From Oceanispirochaeta sp. (GTDB taxonomy: Bacteria > Spirochaetota > Spirochaetia > DSM-2461), in assembly GCF_027859075.1 (NCBI RefSeq), contig NZ_JAQIBL010000308.1, forward strand, positions 1 to 47,211: a DNA stretch of 47,211 nucleotides, read 5' to 3'. A model generated the notes under the pieces. It did not search any database and was not told where the DNA came from. It saw only the letters and a list, made by a program, of their open reading frames with translations. A program made the position numbers and the translations under genes. Positions 1-7,889 of this stretch are shown here, in pieces (within the stretch, counting starts at the first letter, position 1; every line of letters begins with the position of its first letter).

Positions 1-1053
1 GATGGTGACCTTTATGACGGCATTTGGCAGGACCTGACTTTGAGAGAAGCCCTGGAAATCGCCAACTCAAGGGATGAGATAAAAATCATCACTTATCCAT
101 CGGGAACCTATGCTATTGATATTATGAGTCCTCTTCCCATTTCATCTGAATTGTATCTTCTGGGACCCGATGGGGGACTGACCATCGAGGGTTTGTCGAA
201 TTCCCAGCACTTCATTGTGGATGACGGGAATCCGGCCGTGCCTCAGGATGTCTATCTCCAGAACCTCAATCTTGAAGGTGGCAGGAATGCTACAGCAGGG
301 GGTGGATCGATTTTCAGCAGGGAAAATCTATTCATCTATGATTGTATTTTCACCAGCAATACGGCAGCCAAAGGTGGCGCAATCTATCAGGAGGGTGGAC
401 AGCTGGTCATTCAAAGTTCGATTTTTGATACAAATACAGGCAATCCCGGATCCGGAGGGGGTATTTATATTACCGACAGTCTCTTTAATGGCTTTAATCT
501 GGTTTTTACATGGAACCAGTTCACATCTGCAGGAGCAGATGGAACATGCATTTTCCTCAATAATAGTGACAGCATCATCTCTTTTTCCACATTCGTTAAA
601 AACTTTGCCATAGATTCTGCCACCATTTACAGTCAGAATTCTAATAATACTCTTATTGTAAACTCTGTTTTTGAATCGAATGCCTCGGCGCCGTCTTTTA
701 TGGATGTGGAAGTCACTTCCGGAATACTGAATTTAACAGGCTCCTGTGTCCAGAGTGTCAGTCCCTATGACAATGCTCCATTTTCTTCAGGAGTCTCCCC
801 GGGATTCATCGATATTTTGACCGTGGATTTTCCTGAAGGTCCTGATGGTCTCTGGAAAACCTCGCTTGACACTCTTCATGCCGCCGATAATTCACGGCCC
901 ATGGTGGATATCGGGAATGAAAGTTATATACCCAAAGACTGGTTCGATGCCGATGGAGACGGGAACACAACAGAACCCTTTCCTTATGATATCAAAGGGA
1001 GTCCGCGGGTCCAGGGACTTGCCGTTGATGCGGGAGCCTACGAATCCTTTTAG
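1..1053 (+). CDS. Parallel beta-helix surface protein, 3' part (choice-of-anchor-Q-like)
   Basis: The frame is open from base 1, so the gene begins outside the window and only the last 350 residues are seen. Near the left edge there is a TLREALEIANS stretch, which resembles the SLREAI motif that opens many secreted beta-helix proteins. Further on come repeated short strands with GGAIY and GGGIY turns and Fxx(S/T)N motifs, as in polymorphic outer-membrane or adhesin-like beta helices. The C-terminus has the DAGAYE motif that typically ends choice-of-anchor-Q domains. Such proteins are exported and surface-exposed or secreted; ligand or substrate cannot be told. No catalytic residues of a polysaccharide lyase were recognised. 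The family call is fairly secure, the role is not. Confidence 0.75.
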   Translation, partial: DGDLYDGIWQDLTLREALEIANSRDEIKIITYPSGTYAIDIMSPLPISSELYLLGPDGGLTIEGLSNSQHFIVDDGNPAVPQDVYLQNLNLEGGRNATAGGGSIFSRENLFIYDCIFTSNTAAKGGAIYQEGGQLVIQSSIFDTNTGNPGSGGGIYITDSLFNGFNLVFTWNQFTSAGADGTCIFLNNSDSIISFSTFVKNFAIDSATIYSQNSNNTLIVNSVFESNASAPSFMDVEVTSGILNLTGSCVQSVSPYDNAPFSSGVSPGFIDILTVDFPEGPDGLWKTSLDTLHAADNSRPMVDIGNESYIPKDWFDADGDGNTTEPFPYDIKGSPRVQGLAVDAGAYESF

Positions 1054-1161
1054 TCCTTTTCGCATGGGTAACTTCTCTCTCACTTAAGGCTCATCCTCTT
1101 CCGGTTCTTGTTTATTAATGCTATTATAGCCCTCAAATTCCCCCTCTTCAGGAGAGATACA

Positions 1162-2532
1162 ATGAGCAAGCTCTGGGCCAAAGATTATGATCTGAATACA
1201 CTGATAGAAGAGTTCACCGTCGGCATCGACTACATCCTGGATCAGAAGCTCATCCCCTCGGACTGTGTTGCCAGTCTGGCCCATGCCACCATGCTCCAGT
1301 CCATCGGTATCCTCAGCCAGGACGAACTGAAATACCTCAAGAAGGGGCTCAATCAGATTCTGGATGAACATGCCAGAGGTGAATTCGAAATCAAGAGATC
1401 CGATGAAGACGGCCACACGGCCATCGAGAACCGCCTTGTTGAGCTTGCCGGTGATGCGGGAAAGAAGATACATACAGGACGGAGCCGGAACGATCAGGTG
1501 GTCACAGCCATCCGGGTCTATGCCCGTACAAGGGTTCTGGGCATCATCAAGGAAACGGGAGAGCTGGCCCGGGCCATTCTGGATCTGGCAGAACTCCATA
1601 AAGAGACTCCCATGCCGGGACGGACTCATATGCAGATTGCCATGCCCTCCTCGGTAGGGCTCTGGGCCGGCGGATTCGCGGAAGAGCTCATCGATTCGAT
1701 TCGTCTCCTCTCTGCCGCCTGGGAAATCCTGGATCAGAACCCCCTGGGGGCTGCTGCAGGATACGGTGTTCCCCTTCCTCTGAACAGGGAGATGACCACA
1801 GAACTCATGGGCTTTTCCAGGGTTCAGAATAATGTTGTCTATGTGAATAACAGCCGGGGCAAGATGGAGTTGATGGTTCTGGATATTCTGGATCAGATCA
1901 CTCTGACTCTGAGTAAAATGGCTCAGGACCTGATACTTTTTTCTCTCCCTGAATTCGGCTATTTCAGCCTGCCCGCCCAGTTGTGCACCGGTTCCAGCAT
2001 CATGCCTCAGAAAAAGAATCCCGATGGTTTGGAACTGATGAGAGCCAAGGCCGGGACAGTCAGTGCCTGCGGGACACAGATCAGGAATATCCTGCGCTCT
2101 CTTCCCTCGGGGTATAACCGGGACTTTCAGGAAACCAAGGAGCCCTTTCTCAAGGGCTGTGATATCAGCTCTGTCTCTTTGAAGATGATGACCCTGACGT
2201 TCCGGGAACTTGAAGTGAACATTGACGGCCTCAAGGCCGGGTTTTCCAAGGACATTTATGCCACCGATGCGGCCCTGGATCTTGTGGCCTCCGGAATGAG
2301 TTTCAGGGATGCTTACAAAGAGGTGGGCCTTCATCTGGACAAGCTGGGCGACCAGGACCCGGACGAATCCATCCATTCCAGAACCTATACCGGTACGAGC
2401 GGAAAGCTCTGCCTGGACGAGGCCCTTCAGCGTCTGGAGGCACTGATGAACAGCGCCACAGAGAGGGAAGTGAAAATTGCTACAGCTCTGGAATCCCTGA
2501 TGGGGCAGAGCCTGAATCTTCTGGTCAGATAA
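1162..2532 (+). CDS. argH: Argininosuccinate lyase, divergent subtype
   Basis: Probable ArgH, which splits argininosuccinate into arginine and fumarate, the last step of arginine synthesis; cytosolic homotetramer. The 456-residue length is normal. Visible motifs are HTGRSRND at residues 104-111 and the fumarase/aspartase-superfamily signature GSSIMPQKKNPD at about 277-288, which carries the catalytic serine loop. The ATG at 1162 is chosen over an upstream in-frame ATG at 1108 because AGGAGAG lies seven bases before it. The usual THLQRAQP segment is here THMQIAMPSS, and the usual SDRDF region is replaced by NNSRGK; from memory this resembles the Bacteroidetes-type ArgH. No argG or other arginine gene is adjacent, so transfer or a different superfamily activity remains possible. 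Confidence 0.85.
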   Translation: MSKLWAKDYDLNTLIEEFTVGIDYILDQKLIPSDCVASLAHATMLQSIGILSQDELKYLKKGLNQILDEHARGEFEIKRSDEDGHTAIENRLVELAGDAGKKIHTGRSRNDQVVTAIRVYARTRVLGIIKETGELARAILDLAELHKETPMPGRTHMQIAMPSSVGLWAGGFAEELIDSIRLLSAAWEILDQNPLGAAAGYGVPLPLNREMTTELMGFSRVQNNVVYVNNSRGKMELMVLDILDQITLTLSKMAQDLILFSLPEFGYFSLPAQLCTGSSIMPQKKNPDGLELMRAKAGTVSACGTQIRNILRSLPSGYNRDFQETKEPFLKGCDISSVSLKMMTLTFRELEVNIDGLKAGFSKDIYATDAALDLVASGMSFRDAYKEVGLHLDKLGDQDPDESIHSRTYTGTSGKLCLDEALQRLEALMNSATEREVKIATALESLMGQSLNLLVR

Positions 2533-2534
2533 CC

Positions 2535-2552
2535 CTCCCAGGTGTCTGGGAG
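2535..2552. terminator. Hairpin between convergent argH and FecR-domain gene
   Basis: A perfect 7-bp stem, CTCCCAG and CTGGGAG with a GTGT loop, begins two bases after the argH stop and lies just before the end of the opposing gene. It could stop transcription from both sides. The trailing sequence on the plus strand is A-rich with only a short T run, so it is not a textbook intrinsic terminator. Confidence 0.5.
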
Positions 2553-2561
2553 AGAAAATCT

Positions 2562-3845
2562 TTACTGATCTGAGAGTTCCTGAATCTGGGTCAGCAGGTC
2601 CCGGAGCTTCTGCTGTTCTGACAGACTGTTTTCCAGTTCCTTTTCCAGCTCTATTCTCATCTTTTCCTGTTCTGTTTTCTTCTTTTCCAGAGCGGAGTTT
2701 TTGTTACGCAGATTCACTATATCACTCTGCAGGCTCATGCTGAAGTTCGTTGAATCCTGCAGTAGTTTCTTATTCTCCTGAGTATTCTCTTCAATCTTCC
2801 TGGAAAAACCGGAATTCAGATCAGAAATTTCTTTTTCAAATTGGGATTTGATTTCATCAATCTTTTCCGGCCGGGAGCTGGTCTTTTCCGCTTCCAGGCT
2901 TTCATTCAATCCCAGTGGGTTCATCTTCAGGACCAGGAGTGAACTTTTCAGATCCTGCAGCTTCACATTCATACTGCTGTCGCTAAATCCGCGTTTTCGG
3001 GCCAGTATCGTGAGATTCCCTTCGGCGGGGAAGAGACCGCTTAAGCGGCTCTGCCCGGTGAGTTTTCCATCCACAAAGATCTGTCCTCCCGGGGGGGCTG
3101 TCCTGATTTCCAGATACATCATGGTGGCTGGATCACGGTAGGGGAGGCCAGGGCCTTCTTCTTCAAAAATCCTCTTGTCTTCCTGGTTCAGTTCTTTTGC
3201 CTCAGGCAGGGGCAGGTCTTTGTTCCAACCCTGTAAATCCAGGCTGAAACCCGATGGTACAGTTTTCAGCAGTTTCTCTTCCTGGTTTCCTGATTTCTGG
3301 AGGACCACCACGTTTCCTTCCTGAACAGCCACTCTGCTGCCGCCGGAATAGATTTCCACCATGAATTCTGTGCCCTCAACCCGATAGATTTTCTCTTGTG
3401 CTATGACTTCAAGATTATCTGTTGCATCCAGGCGGTCAACCTTGTAGATCATTGAACCTGTTAAAAGCTCGGTTCGTATATCTGAATCCATAGGGCTGGA
3501 TAGGAGTTTTTGAATTTTAACCAGAGTGTTGCTGCGGAGGCTCATGGTGGCCTTGCCGACAAAATGAACCTGACACCAGGATTCATCTACAACCTTGATG
3601 ACATCCCCTTCCCTGAGGGCATCTCCGACATGGGGAGTGAGGATCAGTTCTTCTCTGATGATGAAAACATCACCGGATATTCTGGATATTATGGCATCAC
3701 CCGGTTCTATAGGGATAAAACGCAGGGATTCTTCCAGACCTTCATTCCCGGCGGTCTTGAAGAATATGGAATAGCCGTAAAGGAGTCCTACCGCCAGCAG
3801 GAGGCCCGCCATGATCAGTAATAGGGATTTAACAAGGGATTTCAT
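2562..3845 (-). CDS. Membrane-anchored FecR-domain and PEGA-domain protein with C-terminal coiled coil
   Basis: Protein of 427 residues. One hydrophobic segment at about residues 7-29 should anchor it in the inner membrane with the rest outside the cytoplasm. Residues about 45-190 look like a FecR domain, including the pattern YRVEGTEFMVEI and a following strand-rich VAVQEGNVVVL. Residues about 241-300 form a PEGA-like repeat (TAPPGGQIFVDGKLTG), usually linked to envelope or surface binding. Residues about 327-427 are Glu/Lys/Gln-rich and predicted to be coiled coil. There is no FecI-type sigma factor or TonB receptor nearby, so the iron-signalling role of true FecR is unlikely. It lies 6 bases after the 108-residue gene and is probably co-transcribed with it. 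An envelope structural or sensing role is inference. Confidence 0.75.
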   Translation of the reverse strand: MKSLVKSLLLIMAGLLLAVGLLYGYSIFFKTAGNEGLEESLRFIPIEPGDAIISRISGDVFIIREELILTPHVGDALREGDVIKVVDESWCQVHFVGKATMSLRSNTLVKIQKLLSSPMDSDIRTELLTGSMIYKVDRLDATDNLEVIAQEKIYRVEGTEFMVEIYSGGSRVAVQEGNVVVLQKSGNQEEKLLKTVPSGFSLDLQGWNKDLPLPEAKELNQEDKRIFEEEGPGLPYRDPATMMYLEIRTAPPGGQIFVDGKLTGQSRLSGLFPAEGNLTILARKRGFSDSSMNVKLQDLKSSLLVLKMNPLGLNESLEAEKTSSRPEKIDEIKSQFEKEISDLNSGFSRKIEENTQENKKLLQDSTNFSMSLQSDIVNLRNKNSALEKKKTEQEKMRIELEKELENSLSEQQKLRDLLTQIQELSDQ

Positions 3846-3851
3846 TGTGTC

Positions 3852-4178
3852 CTAACCATCCTGTATTTCACCGGCCAGAACTGATCTGACCAGGGTTGAT
3901 AGATCTTCAGGTAGCTTGAGTGATATGGGATCAAATAAGCGGATAACCCGTTTTCGGCTGTACCGGCCATCGGCACTCATAATGGACTTTCTGTCAGATT
4001 CACTTCTTTGCCAGGTTAGACAGCGCTGAACAGATTTTTTATCATAACAGAGCTGGAAACCTGTAATCCTATCTCCCGAAGCATCATACCAGACGATCAG
4101 ATCCGTATTTTCATCTACAAACCATCGCCGGTAATCCTCTCCGGGAACCTGCCGGACCTTTTCAATTTCTACCAGCAT
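3852..4178 (-). CDS. Hypothetical protein, 108 residues
   Basis: Not recognised. It is a soluble-looking, charged protein with no signal peptide or membrane segment. The N-terminal half has several aromatic residues (YRRWFVDENTDLIVWYD) and reads like a small beta-rich domain; a YSRKRVIRLFD segment follows. The ATG is preceded by an AGGAGG ribosome-binding site at ideal distance, and the frame is tightly packed between the transporter gene (21 bases upstream) and the FecR/PEGA gene (6 bases downstream), which supports it being a real gene in one transcript. Function unknown. Confidence 0.75.
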   Translation of the reverse strand: MLVEIEKVRQVPGEDYRRWFVDENTDLIVWYDASGDRITGFQLCYDKKSVQRCLTWQRSESDRKSIMSADGRYSRKRVIRLFDPISLKLPEDLSTLVRSVLAGEIQDG

Positions 4179-4199
4179 GGTTCCTCCTGTTCAGGCTTT

Positions 4200-5849
4200 C
4201 TAGTTGTATATTCTCAGAGCCTGAGCAATATTTAGACAATAATCTCCAATCTGATCAATGTGCCGGACAATATCAAGATACAGCAATTCTCCTTTAATGT
4301 CCGCACCGCTCTTCAGGTTCTTCCGCACCTCTTTTTTCAGGCTCTTCTTGAAAGACTCCATTTTGCTTTCCATCTCATAGGCTTCTTTCAGGGTTTCCTT
4401 ACTCATATGCAAATTGACCCGGGACTTGATGAAGAAAAGGAACTTTTGAACCAGAGTTATGACGGGGATCAGCTCCTCAGCGGCTTTGTCATGCATGGGA
4501 ATGTCTTTCTTGAAACGCCGCTCTGCCAGGAGTATCAGGCTATAGCAGCTGTCTCCAATGCTCTCCAGCTCATTGACGATTCTCATCATGGAACTGACAT
4601 TGTTGCGCCCGTTCTGATTCAGGCTGTCTCCGAAACAGGCAATCAGAAATTTTGTAATTTCTTCCTGCATCTGATCGCTGTAATCTTCCAGTTCCTTGAC
4701 TTCCTTGACCCGGGCACCCATCTTCTTCTTTGGATTTTTGAAGACTTCCGTGTAGATATTAAACATGTCTTCAATCACTTTTGTCATATGAGAGACTTCT
4801 TTCTGTGCTTCAATAATATTGATCTCGGGAACATTCTGAATGGTTGAATCAATGTAGGTCAGTTTGTATTTTCCCAGCCCTGCTTCCACTTCTCCGGCGG
4901 GAATCATCCTTTCAACCATCCTGGCGATTTGAGGTACAAATCCAATGAAAATCAGGGTGTTCAGAATATTGAAGAGGGTGTGGAACATGGCAAGGTTCAT
5001 GGTGATCTCGTCTCCTGGAACGATCGATCTGACCATGACTATAAAGGGTTTGAACATCAGGGCGACCACAAGGACACCGGCACAGTTAAAAAGGATATGG
5101 ACCAGTGCTGCTCTTTTAGCATTCACATTGGTACCGATTGAGGCCAGAAAGGCATCGATGGTGGTTCCGACGTTGGAACCCATCACCATGGCGGCCGCGG
5201 CTTCCAGGGGTATGAGTCCATTGTAGGCCATGGTCAATGTGATGGCCATGGAGGCGCTGGAGGAGTGGACAATGATGGTGACCAGAGCACCGGCTATAAT
5301 AAAGATAATGAGCGAGAGGGCGCCTCGGCCTGTGTATTGAGACAGGAAGGAGACCATCTGATCATCCAGTTTGGGCATGTAATTCTTCAAAAAGGAGAGT
5401 CCCAGGAAGAGGATACCAAAACCAATCAGGAACTCTCCCCAGTCATTTCGTTTAGCTGACTTGGAAAAGTACAGGGGCAGGCCCAATCCGATAATGGGGA
5501 GGGCCATGGTGCTGATTTTGAATTTGAATCCCAGGAGGGAGACGATCCATCCCGTGACTGTTGTTCCTATGTTGGCTCCCATGATGACACCGATGGACTG
5601 GGTCAGGGTCAGGAGTCCTGCATTGACAAAACTGACGACCATAACAGTTGTCGCTGAAGAAGACTGGACAATCGCGGTGATCAGGAATCCTGTGAGAACC
5701 GCCGCAAAACGATTGGAAGTAATATGATTCAGAACACTCTGAAGCCCGTCTCCCGCAGCTTTCTGAATCCCTTCGCTCATCACTTTCATTCCGAAGAGAA
5801 AGACTCCCAGTGCACCAATAATCTGCATGATGTTCAAGACTAATGTCAT
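4200..5849 (-). CDS. Na/Pi-cotransporter family protein with PhoU-like C-terminal domain
   Basis: Protein of 549 residues of the NptA/YjbB-like family, which moves phosphate with sodium across the inner membrane; in bacteria several members export phosphate. The inverted repeat typical of the family is visible: QSSSATTV and GANIGTT in the first half and HSSSASM and GSNVGTT in the second, each with hydrophobic helices. From about residue 345 to the end there is a helical, charged PhoU-like domain with LESIGDSCY and HIDQIGDYCLN motifs. The start at 5849 is preceded by CAGGAG about ten bases away. It is the first gene of a likely three-gene minus-strand transcript. Direction of transport cannot be read from sequence. 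Confidence 0.88.
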   Translation of the reverse strand: MTLVLNIMQIIGALGVFLFGMKVMSEGIQKAAGDGLQSVLNHITSNRFAAVLTGFLITAIVQSSSATTVMVVSFVNAGLLTLTQSIGVIMGANIGTTVTGWIVSLLGFKFKISTMALPIIGLGLPLYFSKSAKRNDWGEFLIGFGILFLGLSFLKNYMPKLDDQMVSFLSQYTGRGALSLIIFIIAGALVTIIVHSSSASMAITLTMAYNGLIPLEAAAAMVMGSNVGTTIDAFLASIGTNVNAKRAALVHILFNCAGVLVVALMFKPFIVMVRSIVPGDEITMNLAMFHTLFNILNTLIFIGFVPQIARMVERMIPAGEVEAGLGKYKLTYIDSTIQNVPEINIIEAQKEVSHMTKVIEDMFNIYTEVFKNPKKKMGARVKEVKELEDYSDQMQEEITKFLIACFGDSLNQNGRNNVSSMMRIVNELESIGDSCYSLILLAERRFKKDIPMHDKAAEELIPVITLVQKFLFFIKSRVNLHMSKETLKEAYEMESKMESFKKSLKKEVRKNLKSGADIKGELLYLDIVRHIDQIGDYCLNIAQALRIYN

Positions 5850-5946
5850 ATTTTTAAAACTCCTGTATTTACTTTATGTAAAGATAGATGGTTCTTTTTT
5901 TGAATTGGGAAATAACTGAATCCCTCGGGGGTGAATCAGACGAGTC

Positions 5947-5976
5947 AGTTTAATCGGGGGAAGCAGACATTTGCAA
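5947..5976 (-). promoter_or_regulatory. Possible promoter of the Na/Pi-cotransporter operon
   Basis: On the minus strand, TTGCAA at 5976-5971 and TAAACT at 5952-5947 are separated by 18 bases, about 100 bases before the start codon. The match is modest. The 178-base gap 5850-6027 holds nothing else recognised. Confidence 0.35.
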
Positions 5977-6027
5977 TAGAATTTTCCGGCTTTTAAACTT
6001 ATATTTAACATTTCCCCGATGAAAGTC

Positions 6028-6864
6028 TTATTTTGAGATATTTTGTCTGTTTCTCCTTATGGAAAAGAACAGAAGACCAGCTAAGGTTAGAAAGTAGGGG
6101 AAGCTGAGAATCAGGCTGGGGGGCAGACCCAGAAATCCCTGGGCTCTGTTGGCCCCCCATTCGGCCAGAGCAAAAAAGAGACAGGCCAGGGCTATACCCG
6201 GAATTTTCCTGTATCCCAGGTAGATGGCAACAAGAGCAATCCAGCCTTTTCCGGCAGACATGCCGGGTACAAACACTCCCAGGCGGAGAGATAAAGCCGC
6301 TCCAGAAAGTCCGCAAAGAATCCCTGACAGGAGTAGCATGTTTTTTTTGACTCTCAAGGGGGATATTCCCCGGCTGATCAGGAGATCGGGATGATCACCG
6401 CAGGATCGGATGATCAAGCCCTGCCTTGTTCTGTAAAATAGGATCATCAGCACCAGAATGGTCGCCAGAGCCGCCCAGACAAACATATCGAGTCCTGCAG
6501 GCCGGGGAAGAGAGCCGATCTGCAGGGGTCTGATAATCCCCTGATTCCCATAGAGCTTCTGTGTTATCGATGCGATGAGGGCCGGGACCAGAATATTGAT
6601 GCCCAGGCCGCATATAAAGGGATTCCCCTTGAGAGTGAAACTGCTGAAATTGAATACTGCCGCCACCAGGATTCCCGCCAGAAGAGCCGCCAGAATTCCC
6701 AGGACAGGACTGCCGCTCAGGCCTCCCACCAGAAGGGCCGTGAAGGCGCCGCTCAGAATCATCCCCTCCAGAGCGATATTCAAAATACCCGCTCTTTCGG
6801 TTAACAATCCGCCCAGGGCGGCTAGAATCAGAGGGGAGGCACTGCTTAGAATATTCAGTATCAT
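6028..6864 (-). CDS. pnrE: Nucleoside ABC transporter, inner-membrane permease (PnrE-like)
   Basis: Protein of 278 residues, very hydrophobic, with about eight membrane helices and the BPD_transp_2 family pattern LTERAGILNIALEGMILSGA near the N-terminus. This matches permeases of the BMP-lipoprotein nucleoside importers (YufQ/NupQ in Bacillus, PnrE in Treponema pallidum). The start overlaps the stop of the preceding permease gene by the four bases ATGA, so the two are translationally coupled. It is the last gene of the four-gene minus-strand operon. The gene symbol follows the Treponema naming and rests on gene order and family, not on identity computed here. Confidence 0.85.
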   Translation of the reverse strand: MILNILSSASPLILAALGGLLTERAGILNIALEGMILSGAFTALLVGGLSGSPVLGILAALLAGILVAAVFNFSSFTLKGNPFICGLGINILVPALIASITQKLYGNQGIIRPLQIGSLPRPAGLDMFVWAALATILVLMILFYRTRQGLIIRSCGDHPDLLISRGISPLRVKKNMLLLSGILCGLSGAALSLRLGVFVPGMSAGKGWIALVAIYLGYRKIPGIALACLFFALAEWGANRAQGFLGLPPSLILSFPYFLTLAGLLFFSIRRNRQNISK

Positions 6865-7889
6865 CCCAGATCTCCCTTTCCTACAACCCTGCGGAGTCTC
6901 AGGACCTGTGAGGAGATCAGGAGAAAGAGTATGCCCTGAATGATGGCGCCCAGCTCAAGGGTCAAATCGGACTGAAGCACGGCAATTTTGGCTCCCTGGC
7001 TGATCCAGGCAAAGAAAAGAGCCGCCGGTACGATGGCAGGGATTTTATTCCCGGCGATCAAGGCTACGGCTATGCCATTCCATCCCAGTCCGGAGGTCAG
7101 TCCCTGTATTCCTGCATAATAGGTCCCTGTCAGAACCAGTGACCCTGCGAGTCCATGAAGGGCCCCGCTGATGGTCAACGGGATGGTTTCATAAATTCCC
7201 GTATTCAGACCGCCAAAGCGGGCGAAACTGCTGCTGCTCCCTGTCATCTGCAATTCATAACCTGCCCGGGTATGATTCACTATATAATAAGAAGTAGGGA
7301 GCAGGACAAGGGGGAGGAGAAAGCTCAGATTGAAGGGGCTGGGAGGCAGGATGGAATTCAGTCTGAATTTTTCAGCTAGAGCTGCCGTTGTCATAAGATA
7401 GCTGGACGGGTCGCTCAAGGGACCCGTGATCAGATAATCAATCACCTTGGTGACCCCTGCAGAGAGTAGAAATGTGCTGATAAGATCATCCACCTTCCAG
7501 ATGGCCTTCATCAGTCCCGAAATCAGCGCCATCATGGCCCCTCCGATCATGCCGCAGAGAGTGATGATCAGGATGCCGGGGATTCCCGGAAGGTCCGGGA
7601 AGTATCTGGCTGCCAGGACGGAGCATAAGGCCCCCATATAAAGCTGACCTTCTCCTCCGAGGTTGAAGGAACCGGCCCTGAAGGCCACAGTGATCCCCAG
7701 ACCTGTCAGGCTCAGAAGAACAAGCATATTCAGCATTTCTCCCAGATAGAGAGGGTTGCTGAGAACTGCCGGGATGAAGTAATAGAGGGTTTCCAGGGGG
7801 GATGCGCTGAAGATGAAAATAACCGTTCCTGCCGCTAGGAGGCAAAGGATCAAAACCATGGCGGTGGGTGGTATTCTGATTTTTTTCAT
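6861..7889 (-). CDS. pnrD: Nucleoside ABC transporter, inner-membrane permease (PnrD-like)
   Basis: Protein of 342 residues of the BPD_transp_2 permease family, with a short basic N-terminus (MKKIRIPP), a first helix at about residues 9-30 and the family pattern FRAGSFNLGGEGQLYMGAL. It would pair with the next permease to form the membrane channel of the importer. The ATG at 7889 is preferred over an upstream in-frame start at 7937 because it overlaps the ATPase stop as ATGA and begins the hydrophobic domain directly. The second permease gene follows with another ATGA overlap. Confidence 0.86.
   Translation of the reverse strand: MKKIRIPPTAMVLILCLLAAGTVIFIFSASPLETLYYFIPAVLSNPLYLGEMLNMLVLLSLTGLGITVAFRAGSFNLGGEGQLYMGALCSVLAARYFPDLPGIPGILIITLCGMIGGAMMALISGLMKAIWKVDDLISTFLLSAGVTKVIDYLITGPLSDPSSYLMTTAALAEKFRLNSILPPSPFNLSFLLPLVLLPTSYYIVNHTRAGYELQMTGSSSSFARFGGLNTGIYETIPLTISGALHGLAGSLVLTGTYYAGIQGLTSGLGWNGIAVALIAGNKIPAIVPAALFFAWISQGAKIAVLQSDLTLELGAIIQGILFLLISSQVLRLRRVVGKGDLG

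Noticed and set aside
1116-1135. TATTAT before argH as a promoter
   Set aside because: The -35 position (TTCCGG) is poor, so it is not supported enough to list.
1108-1161. Upstream in-frame ATG for argH, adding 18 residues
   Set aside because: The added residues do not resemble ArgH and the later ATG has a good AGGAGAG site.
1084-2376. Minus-strand open frame of 430 codons opposite argH
   Set aside because: It lies fully over a well-supported plus-strand gene, has no ribosome-binding site and shows low-complexity His/Gly-rich sequence typical of a codon shadow.
2562-3845. FecR-domain protein as an iron-sensing anti-sigma factor
   Set aside because: No FecI-type sigma factor or TonB-dependent receptor is near, and the PEGA and coiled-coil parts point to an envelope role.
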